A stretch of DNA of 64,000 nucleotides from Terriglobia bacterium (GCA_020073495.1 JAIQFD010000004.1:361001-425000); one strand, 5' to 3'. Counted from the first letter of the stretch, positions 8,471 through 16,469 are shown. A program made the numbers and translations. Notes: generated from the sequence alone by a model not told the origin.

Positions 8471-9136
8471 ATGTCCCGCAAGTGCGTCCCCTACACGCCG
8501 GTCACCTCCAAGCTGGCCGAGCTGACGGTCGCTCTGGTTTCCTCCACCGGCGTCTACCTCATGGACCAGCCGCCGTTCAACGACGACGGCGACGAAACCT
8601 TCCGCGTACTCCCCGGCGACCTCAACGTCTCCGACCTACGCTTCAAGCACGGCCATTACGACACCAGCGAAGCGATCAAAGACCCCAACTGCGTCTTTCC
8701 CATCGAGCGTCTCCGCAAACTCGCCGCCGAAGGCTTCATCAAGGCGGTCTCCAACAAGCACATTGGTTGCAAAGGATTCTCTACCGACCTCAAGAAGCAG
8801 TACGAGATCATGGCCCCCGGCATCGCCAACGAGATCGAGCGCTCCCAGGCCGACGCCGTCGTCCTCACCGGCGGTTGACCGGTCTGCCATCGGGTAATCG
8901 TTGCGGTGCAACGAGAGATAGAAGCCAAAGGTATCCCGACCGTGCTCATCACGGTGGTGCCCGCGGAATCGCGGGCCATGCGCCCTCCCCGCGCCGTCTA
9001 TCCCAGGGGAAACACGCTCGGCCGCGTCCTGGGCTCCGCCGGCGAGCGCGAGAAACAGACGCGCGTCCTCTCCACCGCCTTGCGCCAGTTTGAGTCCCAG
9101 CAACTCCCCGGCAGCATCATCGAATTCGAGCCGTAG
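8471..9136 (+). CDS. GrdB/PrdB-family selenoprotein with in-frame UGA (Sec)
   Basis: Translation from ATG 8471 (an in-frame ATG at 8462 is an alternative) runs to TGA 8876-8878 and continues in the same frame to 9136, for 221 residues. The UGA falls in LTGG-U-PVCHR. Relatives in the glycine/sarcosine/betaine/D-proline reductase B family (PF07355) carry CPVCH at this point, and true GrdB/PrdB carry UxxC. Both halves match the family: VALVSSTGVYLMDQPPF and HYDTSEAI before the UGA, GIPTVLITVVPAES and PPRAVYP after it. A perfect 7-bp hairpin (TCGTTGC-GGT-GCAACGA, 8898-8914) has its GGU loop 26 nt after the UGA, the right place for a bacterial SECIS. This is probably a thiol/selenol redox enzyme; the substrate is unknown. 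Confidence 0.85.
8898..8914 (+). promoter_or_regulatory. Candidate bacterial SECIS hairpin
   Basis: Stem TCGTTGC/GCAACGA with a GGT loop, 19-36 nt after the UGA at 8876. A GG/GU loop at this distance is what SelB recognises in bacterial selenoprotein mRNAs. Confidence 0.65.
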
Positions 9137-9275
9137 ATTTGCTTTTGTAGGCCGTGCGCCCCCGCACGGCCCCGATCGGCGCCCGCATGGGCGGCCTTGC
9201 GAGCGCGCGTCGAGGAGCCTGTCCTGAGCGAAGCGAAGGAACCCCTACCCGCGAAGTCTCGCCGTCCCGGGCTGC

Positions 9276-9281
9276 TAGAAT
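9276..9281 (+). promoter_or_regulatory. -10 box abutting a start codon
   Basis: TAGAAT ends 8 nt before ATG 9290, and there is no purine-rich ribosome-binding site between them. Confidence 0.5.
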
Positions 9282-9289
9282 AGCCGCCG

Positions 9290-10027
9290 ATGTCCCAAGC
9301 CACCCAGGCCGAGACCCGTCCCGCCGCCGACGTCGTCCGTTCCGTCGCCGTTTCCCAGGCCCCCAACGGAGTCTGCTACGCCATGTCCGGCGAGACCGCT
9401 CTGGCCGCCCACGACCTCGACCGCATGGTCGCCGTTGTGCCCGGCGCCATCGCCGCCGCACTGGAGCGCAAGGCCTACTACTTCGTGCCTCTCACCGTCA
9501 GCCGCGGCGACGAAACCCTCATCGCCGACCGCTACGACATCGCCCTCAGCGACCAGGCCGTCTGCCACCGCAATCTCGACATGGGACAGGCGCAATGCGT
9601 CTTCATCTCCACCCGCCTCATGGACGACAAGTTCTCCGTCGCCTTCGAGTTCTACATCAACGTCGGACACGCCTTCGTGGAGCGCGCCGGCGTCTCCCGC
9701 GACTTCGCCGACCTCGCTTGGAAGCAGGTCCTCGACAAGGCCCGCGGCGAGACCTCCCTCGACGCCCACGAGCTGCGCAAGATCGCCACCACCTCCGGCC
9801 CCGACGCCGAGCGCGCCCGCAACGAGTACTTCGAGGCCGCCTTCTCCGACGTCATCGCCATCTACCTGCTCTCCATGTATCTCGACGTGGATTACTACGA
9901 ACTCCGCGAGCGCGACTATCCCTTGCTCGCTCCCGCCCCCCTGGCCGAACGCCTGCGCAAGATCAACGAGCTCTTCCCACCGAATCCGGGCTTCGAGTTC
10001 GCTATCTACTACCGCCGCCGCACGTAG
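9290..10027 (+). CDS. Conserved-looking protein of unknown function
   Basis: 245 residues from ATG 9290. Not recognised. It is soluble, with no signal peptide or membrane segment. Notable stretches are SRGDETLIADRYDIALSD, a mixed alpha/beta middle with EFYINVGHAFVERAG, and a Tyr-rich end (DVDYYELRERDYP, EFAIYYRRR). Codon use matches the neighbours, so it does not look recently acquired. The -10-like box 8 nt before the ATG suggests a leaderless mRNA. It lies between the GrdB-like selenoprotein and ruvA, each separated by a repeat block, so it is probably its own transcription unit. Confidence 0.6.
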   Translation: MSQATQAETRPAADVVRSVAVSQAPNGVCYAMSGETALAAHDLDRMVAVVPGAIAAALERKAYYFVPLTVSRGDETLIADRYDIALSDQAVCHRNLDMGQAQCVFISTRLMDDKFSVAFEFYINVGHAFVERAGVSRDFADLAWKQVLDKARGETSLDAHELRKIATTSGPDAERARNEYFEAAFSDVIAIYLLSMYLDVDYYELRERDYPLLAPAPLAERLRKINELFPPNPGFEFAIYYRRRT

Positions 10028-10207
10028 CCAAGAACTTCAGGTTTGTCATCCTGAGGGGCTGGTAGCCTCGGCCTTCAGGCCGAGGTCTCCCCGAAGGACC
10101 TCGGAGCAGTTTGCAGCGTCAGTGCTGTGTATCGGCTTCTCCTCTAAGGCTGGCAGCGGCGGCCCACGACTCACGGCTCCCGACCTCTCTGTGATTAAAT
10201 ACCGCCA

Positions 10208-10789
10208 ATGATCGCCCACCTCCGCGGCCGCCTCCTCTCCAAGCATCCCAACCAGGCCGTCGTGGACTGCGCCGGCGTCGGCTACGACGTCACAATATCC
10301 ATCCCAACTTTCTCCGGCCTCCCCAGCGTCGGCGCCGAGGTCTCGCTCTTCATCCACACTCACGTTCGCGAAGACGCGCTTGCGCTCTACGGCTTCCTGC
10401 GTGCGGAGGAGAAGCAGTTATTCGAAAAGTTGATCAACGTCAGCGGCATCGGCCCCAAGCTGGCCATCACCATCCTGAGCGGCATGCCCGCCGAGGATAT
10501 GGTCTCCGCCATCCGCGGCAACGACGTCGCCCGCCTCACCCGCATCCCCGGCATCGGCAAGAAGACCGCCGAGCGCATGGTGCTGGAGCTGCGCGACAAG
10601 CTCGACGCTTTCGCCGCTCCTCCCGCGCGCGCCGCCTCGCCGGTCGAGGACGACGTCCTCAGCGCCCTGCTCAACCTCGGCTACCAGCGCTCCGCTGCCG
10701 AGAAGGCCACCGCCGCCGCCCGCGCCAATGGAAAAAGCGCCTCTTTCGAGACGCTCTTCAAGCAAGCCCTCTCCGCCATCAACCGCTAG
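10208..10789 (+). CDS. ruvA: Holliday junction DNA helicase subunit RuvA
   Basis: 193 residues from ATG 10208. RuvA binds four-way junctions as a tetramer and loads RuvB for branch migration. The N-terminal OB-fold (MIAHLRGRLLSK, VDCAGVGYDV) is followed by two helix-hairpin-helix motifs, INVSGIGPKLAITILSG and TRIPGIGKKTAERMV, and the flexible-linked C-terminal domain III (DDVLSALLNLGYQRSAAEKA) that contacts RuvB. The length is typical (190-205). No ruvB or ruvC lies next to it. TTAAAT ends 7 nt before the ATG with no ribosome-binding site. Confidence 0.95.
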   Translation: MIAHLRGRLLSKHPNQAVVDCAGVGYDVTISIPTFSGLPSVGAEVSLFIHTHVREDALALYGFLRAEEKQLFEKLINVSGIGPKLAITILSGMPAEDMVSAIRGNDVARLTRIPGIGKKTAERMVLELRDKLDAFAAPPARAASPVEDDVLSALLNLGYQRSAAEKATAAARANGKSASFETLFKQALSAINR

Positions 10790-10799
10790 GTTCATTTGT

Positions 10800-10850
10800 G
10801 TCATCCTGAGCGGAGCGAGGCGCAGCCGAGCGCAGTCGAAGGACCTCTAC
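10800..10850 (+). repeat. Family A repeat, forward copy
   Basis: Core GGAGCGAGGCGCAGCCGAGCG. It begins about 10 nt after the ruvA stop. Confidence 0.8.
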
Positions 10851-10940
10851 CTTCTTCCGAGATCACCGGCTCAACTGCTCTTCCTCTGTGCCCTTCGTGC
10901 CTCCCTTTGTGTCCTTTGTGTTTAGGTCTTTCTTCGCAAC

Positions 10941-10969
10941 AAGAAAAATGCCCGGGCTCTCACCCGGGC
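10941..10969 (-). terminator. Rho-independent terminator for the DnaC-like gene
   Basis: Read on the - strand: GCCCGGG, a 6-nt loop, CCCGGGC, then A and TTTTT. It is placed after the - strand gene ending at 11185 and after the 11007 remnant. Confidence 0.7.
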
Positions 10970-11006
10970 TCTTCACAATTACCAATTACCAATTTCAAAT
11001 TACCAA

Positions 11007-11093
11007 TTAGAAATCCCTGAGCGTCGCCTTGTGGACTTTCTGCCGGAAATCCTCTCCCTGCATCTCCACCAGCTTGCACATTTCATGCAGCCG
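11007..11093 (-). pseudogene. Remnant of a second DnaC/IstB-like 3' end
   Basis: The - strand encodes RLHEMCKLVEMQGEDFRQ and then ten more residues to a TAA at 11007-11009. The intact neighbour ends RLHEMCKKVEMSGDDFRK and then KYRSASFR. The two ends are clearly homologous but diverged, and a repeat element separates them. The sequence upstream of the remnant is repeat DNA, so only the last 28 codons survive. Confidence 0.65.
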
Positions 11094-11184
11094 CCCAGTC
11101 CCGCAGGGACGGTATACGTTAGCCCAGCACGGAAGTGCTGGGTAGGTTCCCATTTAGCAGCGAGAGTCCCTCAGGGACGGCACA

Positions 11185-12015
11185 TTAACGAAAGCTGGCA
11201 GACCGGTACTTCTTCCGGAAGTCGTCTCCCGACATTTCGACCTTCTTACACATTTCATGAAGACGAGACCGTAGGCGTTCTCCGATCCGGTCGCCTAGCG
11301 ATCCCTCCCGTGCCGCAGCTTTTGCAACCTCCGCATCGGAAACGCTACCGCTCCTAGCCTTTGCCGCTGGCTGGTCGGGGAAGTTTGTGGTGATGATCGT
11401 CGTCAACTTCTCGTTGTACCGCTGGTTAAGAATGTGACTGACCGTATCCCAGACCCACTCCGTCGGTTTCACCGCCCCTAGCTCATCCAGCAACAACACC
11501 TCGGCGCCAAACACCGGCTGGAGCACCTGCATCTCGGTCGTCTGTACCTGAGGGTTGAAAGAGTTCTGGATCTCCTTCAACAGCTCGCGGTAGTCGTAAT
11601 AAAGACCGAGGACGCCCTTTCTCCGGATCAGTTCCTTGAGGATTCCGACGGCTAGGTGGGTCTTCCCCACGCCGATGTCCCCGATGAAGAGCAGGCCCAT
11701 GTGCTCGTCGAGAGGGTATTCCTCAACGAACTTCTCCGCCATCACCCTTGCCTTCTGCTGGCTCGGGTGCTGGCCCGGGAAATCGGTCGCGTAATTCGTC
11801 AACTCGCAATGCTCGTACCGCGCCGGGATCCGCGCACGTTCCAGCAGCTTCTGCGCCCGCGCGCCCACTACGCAGTCGCAGCGGGTCACCCGCCGTGCCC
11901 CGCCCGACTCACCGGGGCCCCCGGCACGCCCGGTGTTGGCGTGCTGGGGTGTCTGGATGTCTTTCCATCCCGTCCCGCCGCACTGCGGGCACACGGCTTG
12001 TTGGGGAGTGCTCAC
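11185..12015 (-). CDS. DnaC/IstB-like AAA+ ATPase with N-terminal zinc ribbon
   Basis: 276 residues from GTG 12015, chosen because GGAAGGA lies 8-14 nt upstream and the longer frame only reads repeat DNA. The N-terminus carries CPQCGGTGWK and, after a Gly-rich spacer, CDC, a zinc-binding pattern. The AAA+ core has Walker A GDIGVGKTHLA, Walker B VLLLDELG, and sensor region TTIITTNF. Proteins of this type act as helicase loaders (DnaC, DnaI) or transposon helpers (IstB). No transposase is adjacent, so a cellular helicase-loader role is more likely. A stretch of about 25 residues between the two Cys motifs is Gly/Ala-rich and may be repeat-derived. The 3' end has a diverged duplicate just downstream. 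Confidence 0.82.
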   Translation of the reverse strand: MSTPQQAVCPQCGGTGWKDIQTPQHANTGRAGGPGESGGARRVTRCDCVVGARAQKLLERARIPARYEHCELTNYATDFPGQHPSQQKARVMAEKFVEEYPLDEHMGLLFIGDIGVGKTHLAVGILKELIRRKGVLGLYYDYRELLKEIQNSFNPQVQTTEMQVLQPVFGAEVLLLDELGAVKPTEWVWDTVSHILNQRYNEKLTTIITTNFPDQPAAKARSGSVSDAEVAKAAAREGSLGDRIGERLRSRLHEMCKKVEMSGDDFRKKYRSASFR

Positions 12016-12332
12016 GTCTGATTTCCTTCCGGCTGGAACTCTGAATCTACTCCCGGTCCCGTTCTCTCGCAACCGGGACCACCTCGAACAATTGAGAAAT
12101 TGAGTAATCGGGTAATTGGGTGATTGAAACCATAGCCTCGTGCCCCTCCAATTACCCAATTACTCAATTACCCGATTACACAATGCCCGGAGTCCCGCAT
12201 TTGGCGCGGAATTCCACAGTTTCCACACTTGACATCCTCTGCCCCCGGGCGCTTAATAGGCCCCCGACACTGGCGTCGGGCCACGGCCTGCTCCCATTCT
12301 CCGCCGCACGGCCCCCGCCCTGGAGCGAGTAC
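12016..12332. other. Divergent spacer between the DnaC-like gene and hup
   Basis: Contains an imperfect inverted pair of AATTACCCGATTACTC-type repeats at about 12094-12180 (the same repeat occurs at 8390-8420), then the hup promoter and a GCGTCGGGCC hairpin repeat. No gene is seen. Confidence 0.6.
12229..12258 (+). promoter_or_regulatory. Sigma70-type promoter for hup
   Basis: TTGACA (12229-12234), an 18-nt spacer, then TTAATA (12253-12258), 75 nt before the HU start. Confidence 0.45.
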
Positions 12333-12611
12333 ATGAACAAAGCCGATCTCGTTGAACGCGCCGCTGCTGCGGCCGGCATCACCAAGTCCCAGGCCGGCAC
12401 TGCCATCGACGCTTGCGTGGAAGGCATCACCGCCTCCCTCAAGAAGGGCGACCGCGTCACCCTCGTGGGCTTTGGCACCTTCTCCACCTCGTCCCGCAAG
12501 GCCCGCACGGGACGCAATCCGCAAACCGGCAAGCCCATCAAGATCGCCGCCAAACGAGTGGCGAAATTCTCCGCTGGCGCTGAGCTGAAGAAATCTGTCA
12601 ACAAGAGGTAA
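12333..12611 (+). CDS. hup: HU family DNA-binding protein
   Basis: 92 residues from ATG 12333 (MNKADLVERAA), with GGAG 7-11 nt upstream. HU dimers bend and compact DNA non-specifically. The helical N-terminus and the beta-arm signature GFGTFSTSSRKARTGRNPQT with the PIKIAAKRVAKF continuation are complete. A strong terminator follows within 25 nt, so the gene is monocistronic. A second HU-type gene (46800-47093) differs in the N-terminal half and probably has a distinct expression pattern. Confidence 0.95.
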   Translation: MNKADLVERAAAAAGITKSQAGTAIDACVEGITASLKKGDRVTLVGFGTFSTSSRKARTGRNPQTGKPIKIAAKRVAKFSAGAELKKSVNKR

Positions 12612-12634
12612 GGATCTGGGGATCCATCCAGGAT

Positions 12635-12661
12635 GGCAGGGCATACGCTCTGCCTTTTTTT
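12635..12661 (+). terminator. Rho-independent terminator of hup
   Basis: GGCAGGGC, loop ATAC, GCTCTGCC, followed by seven T. The stem has eight pairs including one G-T. Confidence 0.9.
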
Positions 12662-12664
12662 CCG

Positions 12665-12886
12665 TGTCATCCTGAGCGAGGGTGCGCCGCTTTTGCGCAC
12701 CCGAGTCGAAGAACCCTACCCCCGACCGACGCCTCCCCATATGCCGGAATCCGCGCCAGCCAAACTATTCAACGGTGTCATTCTGAGCGAGGGTGCGCCG
12801 CTTTTGCGCACCCGAGTCGAAGAACCCCTACCCCAGACCGACGCCTCCCCATTTGCCGGATTCCGCGCCTCTCCTGTAAAATAAAT
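12665..12886 (+). repeat. Tandem duplication of a family A unit
   Basis: Two units of about 111 bp, 12665-12775 and 12776-12886. Both carry the core GGGTGCGCCGCTTTTGCGC and the same flank (GACCGACGCCTCCCCAT and CCGGA(A/T)TCCGCGCC). They differ at a few positions. Confidence 0.85.
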
Positions 12887-12913
12887 CTTTTGCACAGAGA
12901 GGTTTGAAGTTCC

Positions 12914-13126
12914 ATGAAGGCTGGCATCCATCCCGCTTACCACGAAGTCCGCGTACACTGCGCCTGCGGCAACACCTTTACCACCCGCTCGACCCATAAG
13001 GGCGAGATCCACCTGGAGATCTGCTCCAACTGCCATCCCTTCTTCACCGGCAAGCAGAAGCTCGTGGACACCGCCGGCCGCGTCGAGCGCTTCCGCCGCA
13101 AATACGCCAAAGTCGAACAGAAGTGA
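12914..13126 (+). CDS. rpmE: 50S ribosomal protein L31, zinc-binding form
   Basis: 70 residues from ATG 12914. It starts [19 protein letters not shown], and the two pairs CxC and CSNC mark the Cys-containing (C+) L31 that binds zinc. The family core ([40 protein letters not shown]) is complete. AGAGAGG lies 10-16 nt upstream. TAAAAT about 35 nt before the start may be its -10 box. Repeats flank it on both sides. Confidence 0.96.
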   Translation: MKAGIHPAYHEVRVHCACGNTFTTRSTHKGEIHLEICSNCHPFFTGKQKLVDTAGRVERFRRKYAKVEQK

Positions 13127-13228
13127 CGCCGTTTGCCGGGCGTCTGAGCCCGGCGGTGTCATCCTGAGCGCCCCGCGCGAAGGACCTCAAAGTAGCCCGC
13201 GCGCCCGCGCGCGGGCTCTTCCATTTCT

Positions 13229-13279
13229 GTCATCCCGAGCGGAGCGAGCGTACGCGAGCGCAGTCGAGGGACCCCTACC
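13229..13279 (+). repeat. Family A repeat, forward copy
   Basis: Core GGAGCGAGCGTACGCGAGCG. A truncated relative (CCTGAGCGCCCCGCGCGAAGG) and a GCCCGCGCG hairpin precede it at 13158-13217. Confidence 0.8.
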
Positions 13280-13342
13280 CTCGGCTGTTTTGTTTCTTTC
13301 CTCGTGCCTCCGTGTCTCCGTGCCTCCGTGGTGAATGAACGC

Positions 13343-13348
13343 TAGAAT
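13343..13348 (+). promoter_or_regulatory. -10 box before dus
   Basis: TAGAAT ends 10 nt before ATG 13359. An upstream in-frame ATG at 13335 would lie outside such a transcript. Confidence 0.45.
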
Positions 13349-13358
13349 AGATATGAGG

Positions 13359-14471
13359 ATGCGGAAGCACTGGACCACCCCGTCCCCCGACCGCGCGCCC
13401 GCCCAGGCGCCCGTGCCCTCGTGTGTTCGCTTGGGCTCCGTCGAGATCCGCCCCGCCACCGTGCTTGCCCCCATGGCCGGCGTCACCGACACCGTCTTCC
13501 GCCGCTTCATCCGTAACGTCAACCTGACGCCGCACCACGACGTCCTGCTCTCCGGCGAAAAATCCGGATGCGGCCTCATCATGACCGAGTTCACCTCCGC
13601 CGACGGCGTCATGCGCGCCAAGGACAAGAAGGCCAAGCGCTACCTGCATTTCTACGAAGACGAGCACCCCATCTCCGCGCAGCTCTTCGGCTCCGACCCG
13701 CAGGTGCTTTCCGACGCCGCCAGGATGGTCGAGGGCCTCGGCTTCGACCTGGTGGACCTGAACCTCGGCTGCCCCGCGAAGAAGGTCGTGAAGTGCAACG
13801 GCGGCTCCGGACTGCTGCGCGACTTGCCGCGCATCGGCGAGATCTTCAAGGCCGTCCGCGCGGCGGTAACGATCCCGTTCACCGTGAAGTTCCGCGCCGG
13901 CTGGAACGACGAAGAGATTATCTGCGTCGAGCTGGCGAAGGTGGCCGAGGACTGCGGCCTCGACGGCGTCGCTCTTCATGCCCGCACCCGCGAGCAGGGA
14001 TACGCCGGCGCCGCGCGCTGGGAGTGGATTGCCTCGGTCAAGGACGCGGTCAAGATCCCGGTCATTGGCAACGGCGATATCCGCTCCCCCGAGGACGCCT
14101 GCGCCATGGTCGCGCAGACTCGCTGCGACGCCGTAATGATCGGCCGCACCGCCTCCTCGAACCCCTGGATCTTCCGCCAGATCGCCCAGTACACCGCCAC
14201 CGGCCGCTACGACGTCCCCGCGGAGGCCGACCGCTACCAGATGATCCGCACCTACTTCGGCATGCTGATCGACGAAGGCTTCCCCGACGCCATCGGCAAG
14301 ATGAAGCAGTTTGCCTCCTGGTTCACCCACGGCGTGCCCGGCGGCGCCGCCCTGCGCAAAGGCATCTACGATTCCCGCACCCCGGAGGCCGTCATCGAAC
14401 AGGTGGACCGCTTCTTCGAGCCGCGCCTCACCTCGCCCGCTCCCGCTGGTCATCCTGTTCTTCCGGTCTAA
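13359..14471 (+). CDS. dus: tRNA-dihydrouridine synthase
   Basis: 370 residues from ATG 13359; in-frame ATGs at 13335 and 13353 are alternatives. It reduces uridine in the tRNA D-loop with FMN and NADPH. Family motifs: LAPMAGVTDTVFRRF at the N-terminus, LNLGCPAKKVVKCNGGSGL with the catalytic Cys, HARTREQGYAG with the active-site His/Arg, IGNGDIRSP and IGRTASSNPWIF for phosphate/FMN binding. It most resembles the DusB group. The protein has about 25 extra N-terminal residues rich in Pro and an insertion near RNVNLTPHHDVL. It stands alone between repeat blocks. Confidence 0.93.
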   Translation: MRKHWTTPSPDRAPAQAPVPSCVRLGSVEIRPATVLAPMAGVTDTVFRRFIRNVNLTPHHDVLLSGEKSGCGLIMTEFTSADGVMRAKDKKAKRYLHFYEDEHPISAQLFGSDPQVLSDAARMVEGLGFDLVDLNLGCPAKKVVKCNGGSGLLRDLPRIGEIFKAVRAAVTIPFTVKFRAGWNDEEIICVELAKVAEDCGLDGVALHARTREQGYAGAARWEWIASVKDAVKIPVIGNGDIRSPEDACAMVAQTRCDAVMIGRTASSNPWIFRQIAQYTATGRYDVPAEADRYQMIRTYFGMLIDEGFPDAIGKMKQFASWFTHGVPGGAALRKGIYDSRTPEAVIEQVDRFFEPRLTSPAPAGHPVLPV

Positions 14472-14479
14472 CCAACCAT

Positions 14480-14535
14480 TGCACCTGTCTTCCTGAGCGA
14501 GGGCGCACGCCCGAGCGAAGTCGAAGGGACCCCTA
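14480..14535 (+). repeat. Family A repeat, forward copy
   Basis: Core GGGCGCACGCCC, with GAGCGAAGTCGAAGGGACCCCTACC as right half. It starts a few nt after the dus stop. Confidence 0.8.
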
Positions 14536-14724
14536 CCCCGTCCCAGAATCTGCAATCTGAACTCATCGATTCGGCCTCCTTGCGCGGTTTCGCAACCGTG
14601 AACTCACCCTGGCCGACGACTGACGACTGCCGACTGCCACGCCCGCATTTCCCTTCCCTCTCGCTCCCGCTTGGAGCACAATCCGCCCAGCACTCGGCCC
14701 ACCATCGCTCTTCGGGAGGTGCAC

Positions 14725-15798
14725 ATGGCGCGACGGCGCGAAGACCGCATTAAGGCCGAACTCCAGGTTCGGGTCTGGGGAATGACGGCAGAAGGCCGGC
14801 CCTTCAACGAGCACCTCAAGACGCTTGACGTCAGCCGCTTCGGCGCACGCATCGCCTGGTCGGCCTGTCCTCTGAAGCTGGGCGACATTGTCGGCGTGCA
14901 GTACCAGTCCGAGAAAGCGCGCTTCCGCATCGCTTGGATCGCGGCCAATAAATCCGAGTTCGGCGTTGCAGTTGCCGAGCCGGGAAAATCCATCTGGGGA
15001 CCCTTGCCCACACCGGCCGCATCCGTCTCGTCACTTCGCGCGGCTTCAGCTCCGCCCGCCGCCGCACCTGCGCCCCCCGCCCCACCGCCGCGCCAGCAGG
15101 AGCGCCGTCGCCACCACAGGTTGCCCTGCCAGGGCGGGGTGCAGATCCGCATGCCCGACGGCTCGACGATCTGGGGGACCCTGTCCGATATCAGCGAAGG
15201 CGGCTGTTACGTCGAAACCGCCGGCGCCCTCACCATGGGTACCGAGTCGGAACTGACTTTGAAGGTCGCCGACATGGAACTCCGCTGCCGCGGAAAGGTC
15301 CGCACCTCCCACCCGGGGATCGGTGCTGGGATTTCCTTTACCTTCCTCAGCGCCGAGGCTCGCAAGCAGCTTAACCAGTTGCTCGATGTGCTGGTGGGGG
15401 GCGCCACCCCGGCCGAGGCTCCCGCCCCTACGGTCGAGGGAAAGATTGATATCACCAGCCGCGTCTATAAGAGCGCCGAGGAACTCCGCGTCCTCGAGAC
15501 TCTCATGCAGAGCAACACGGCCGATGTCGACCCGCGCATTCTGGCCGAGTTCAGGAACGCGGTCGACCACGCCCGCCAGGCCGCCTGGGCCGTCCAGACC
15601 TGGATCGAGTTGCGCAAACAGAAGCGCGACCCCTTCTCGCTCATGCCCCTGGTCGAGAAGCGCCGCATCCGCCATGCCATTTTCCTCATGCAGGAGCTAT
15701 TAATGGACTACCAATCCCTCGCCGTGACCGTCGAAACAGAAGGCTTCGGGGACCTGAAGAGGGCGGTCACCGATTTCCACCGCGCCATCGAGAAGTGA
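14725..15798 (+). CDS. Two-PilZ-domain protein, probable c-di-GMP receptor
   Basis: 357 residues from ATG 14725 with GGGAGG 5-10 nt upstream. The first PilZ domain (about 1-95) has the RxxxR-type lead REDRIKAEL and LDVSRFGARI (DxSxxG). A Pro/Ala-rich linker of about 30 residues follows. The second PilZ domain (about 130-235) has RRRHHRLP and LSDISEGGCYVE (DxSxxG). The C-terminal 120 residues are helical and match no domain I recognise. c-di-GMP binding is predicted from the conserved RxxxR and DxSxxG motifs; the output (motility, secretion or regulation) is not indicated by neighbours. Confidence 0.8.
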   Translation: MARRREDRIKAELQVRVWGMTAEGRPFNEHLKTLDVSRFGARIAWSACPLKLGDIVGVQYQSEKARFRIAWIAANKSEFGVAVAEPGKSIWGPLPTPAASVSSLRAASAPPAAAPAPPAPPPRQQERRRHHRLPCQGGVQIRMPDGSTIWGTLSDISEGGCYVETAGALTMGTESELTLKVADMELRCRGKVRTSHPGIGAGISFTFLSAEARKQLNQLLDVLVGGATPAEAPAPTVEGKIDITSRVYKSAEELRVLETLMQSNTADVDPRILAEFRNAVDHARQAAWAVQTWIELRKQKRDPFSLMPLVEKRRIRHAIFLMQELLMDYQSLAVTVETEGFGDLKRAVTDFHRAIEK

Positions 15799-15923
15799 CG
15801 TGCGGCGAGCGCCTTCAACCAGCGCTTGTAGCACGGCCGCCCTCGGCCGTATGCGAGTAGCCCGGAACCTCGGTGCCGGCTGGATCGCAAGACCGGGATT
15901 TGAGTCCCGCAGGGATGACTGAG

Positions 15924-16397
15924 ATGAAAACTCTGATTGCCTTATTTCTTTTCGCCACTCTCGCCTTCGCGCAACACTCCATGCACGACCACTCCGCCGA
16001 CGTGAAACAACACGGCGCCGAGGCCATGGGCTTCGACCAGGACAAGACCACGCATCACTTCGTTCTCACCAAAGGCGGCGGCTACGTCCAGGTCGAGGCC
16101 AACGACCCCAAGGACGACACCAACGTCAAGCGCATCCGCGTCCATCTCACCGCGCAGGCCGGCAGATTTTCTGCCGGCGACTTCGGCGCTCCCGAGCACA
16201 CTCACGGACAGGTCCCGCCCGGTGTCCCCACCCTGCAAAAGCTCAAGTCGCAGATCAAATACGTCTTCGAGTCCCTGCCCCGCGGCGGCCGCCTCCACAT
16301 GACTTCCTACAACCCCAAGGCCATCGCCGCCATCCATGATTTTCTGAGATTCCAGATCAGCGATCACCACACCGGCGACCCGACGTCCGTGCAATAG
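15924..16397 (+). CDS. Exported His-rich protein of unknown function
   Basis: 157 residues from ATG 15924, with AGGG 9-12 nt upstream and a clear signal peptide (MKTLIALFLFATLAFAQ). The mature part starts with HSMHDHSADVKQHG, then GFDQDKTTHHFVL and KGGGYVQVEANDPKD, and ends with AIHDFLRFQISDHHTGDP. The His clusters suggest metal binding, but no characterised domain is recognised. Similar proteins in this phylum are, as I recall, sometimes mislabelled as carbamoyltransferases; nothing here supports that. It lies between the PilZ gene and gyrA with repeats on both sides. Confidence 0.7.
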   Translation: MKTLIALFLFATLAFAQHSMHDHSADVKQHGAEAMGFDQDKTTHHFVLTKGGGYVQVEANDPKDDTNVKRIRVHLTAQAGRFSAGDFGAPEHTHGQVPPGVPTLQKLKSQIKYVFESLPRGGRLHMTSYNPKAIAAIHDFLRFQISDHHTGDPTSVQ

Positions 16398-16419
16398 GCT
16401 TCTATAGGCTTGTATTGGT

Positions 16420-16469
16420 GTCACCCTGAGCGAGGGCGCGTTACGCGCCCGAGTCGAAGGGCCCCTACC
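16420..16469 (+). repeat. Family A repeat, forward copy
   Basis: Core GGGCGCGTTACGCGCCC, an almost perfect hairpin, after the exported protein gene. Confidence 0.8.

Larger units (their letters stand above)
10790..11184. other. Non-coding spacer between ruvA and the DnaC-like gene
   Basis: Holds a family A repeat, a CCTTCGTGCCTCC-type repeat, a terminator for the - strand, an ACCAATTACC array, a remnant of a second DnaC-like 3' end (11007-11093), and a hairpin repeat (CCCGCAGGGACGG to CCCTCAGGGACGG). There is no open frame of interest on the + strand. Confidence 0.7.

Noticed and set aside
8471-9136. Frameshift or nonsense mutation in the GrdB-like gene
   Set aside because: Both parts are in the same frame and the only interruption is a UGA at the Cys/Sec position, followed by a hairpin. 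A selenoprotein explains it better.
11185-12015. IS21-type IstB helper of an insertion sequence
   Set aside because: No IstA transposase or terminal inverted repeats nearby, and an N-terminal zinc ribbon more typical of cellular DnaC-like loaders.
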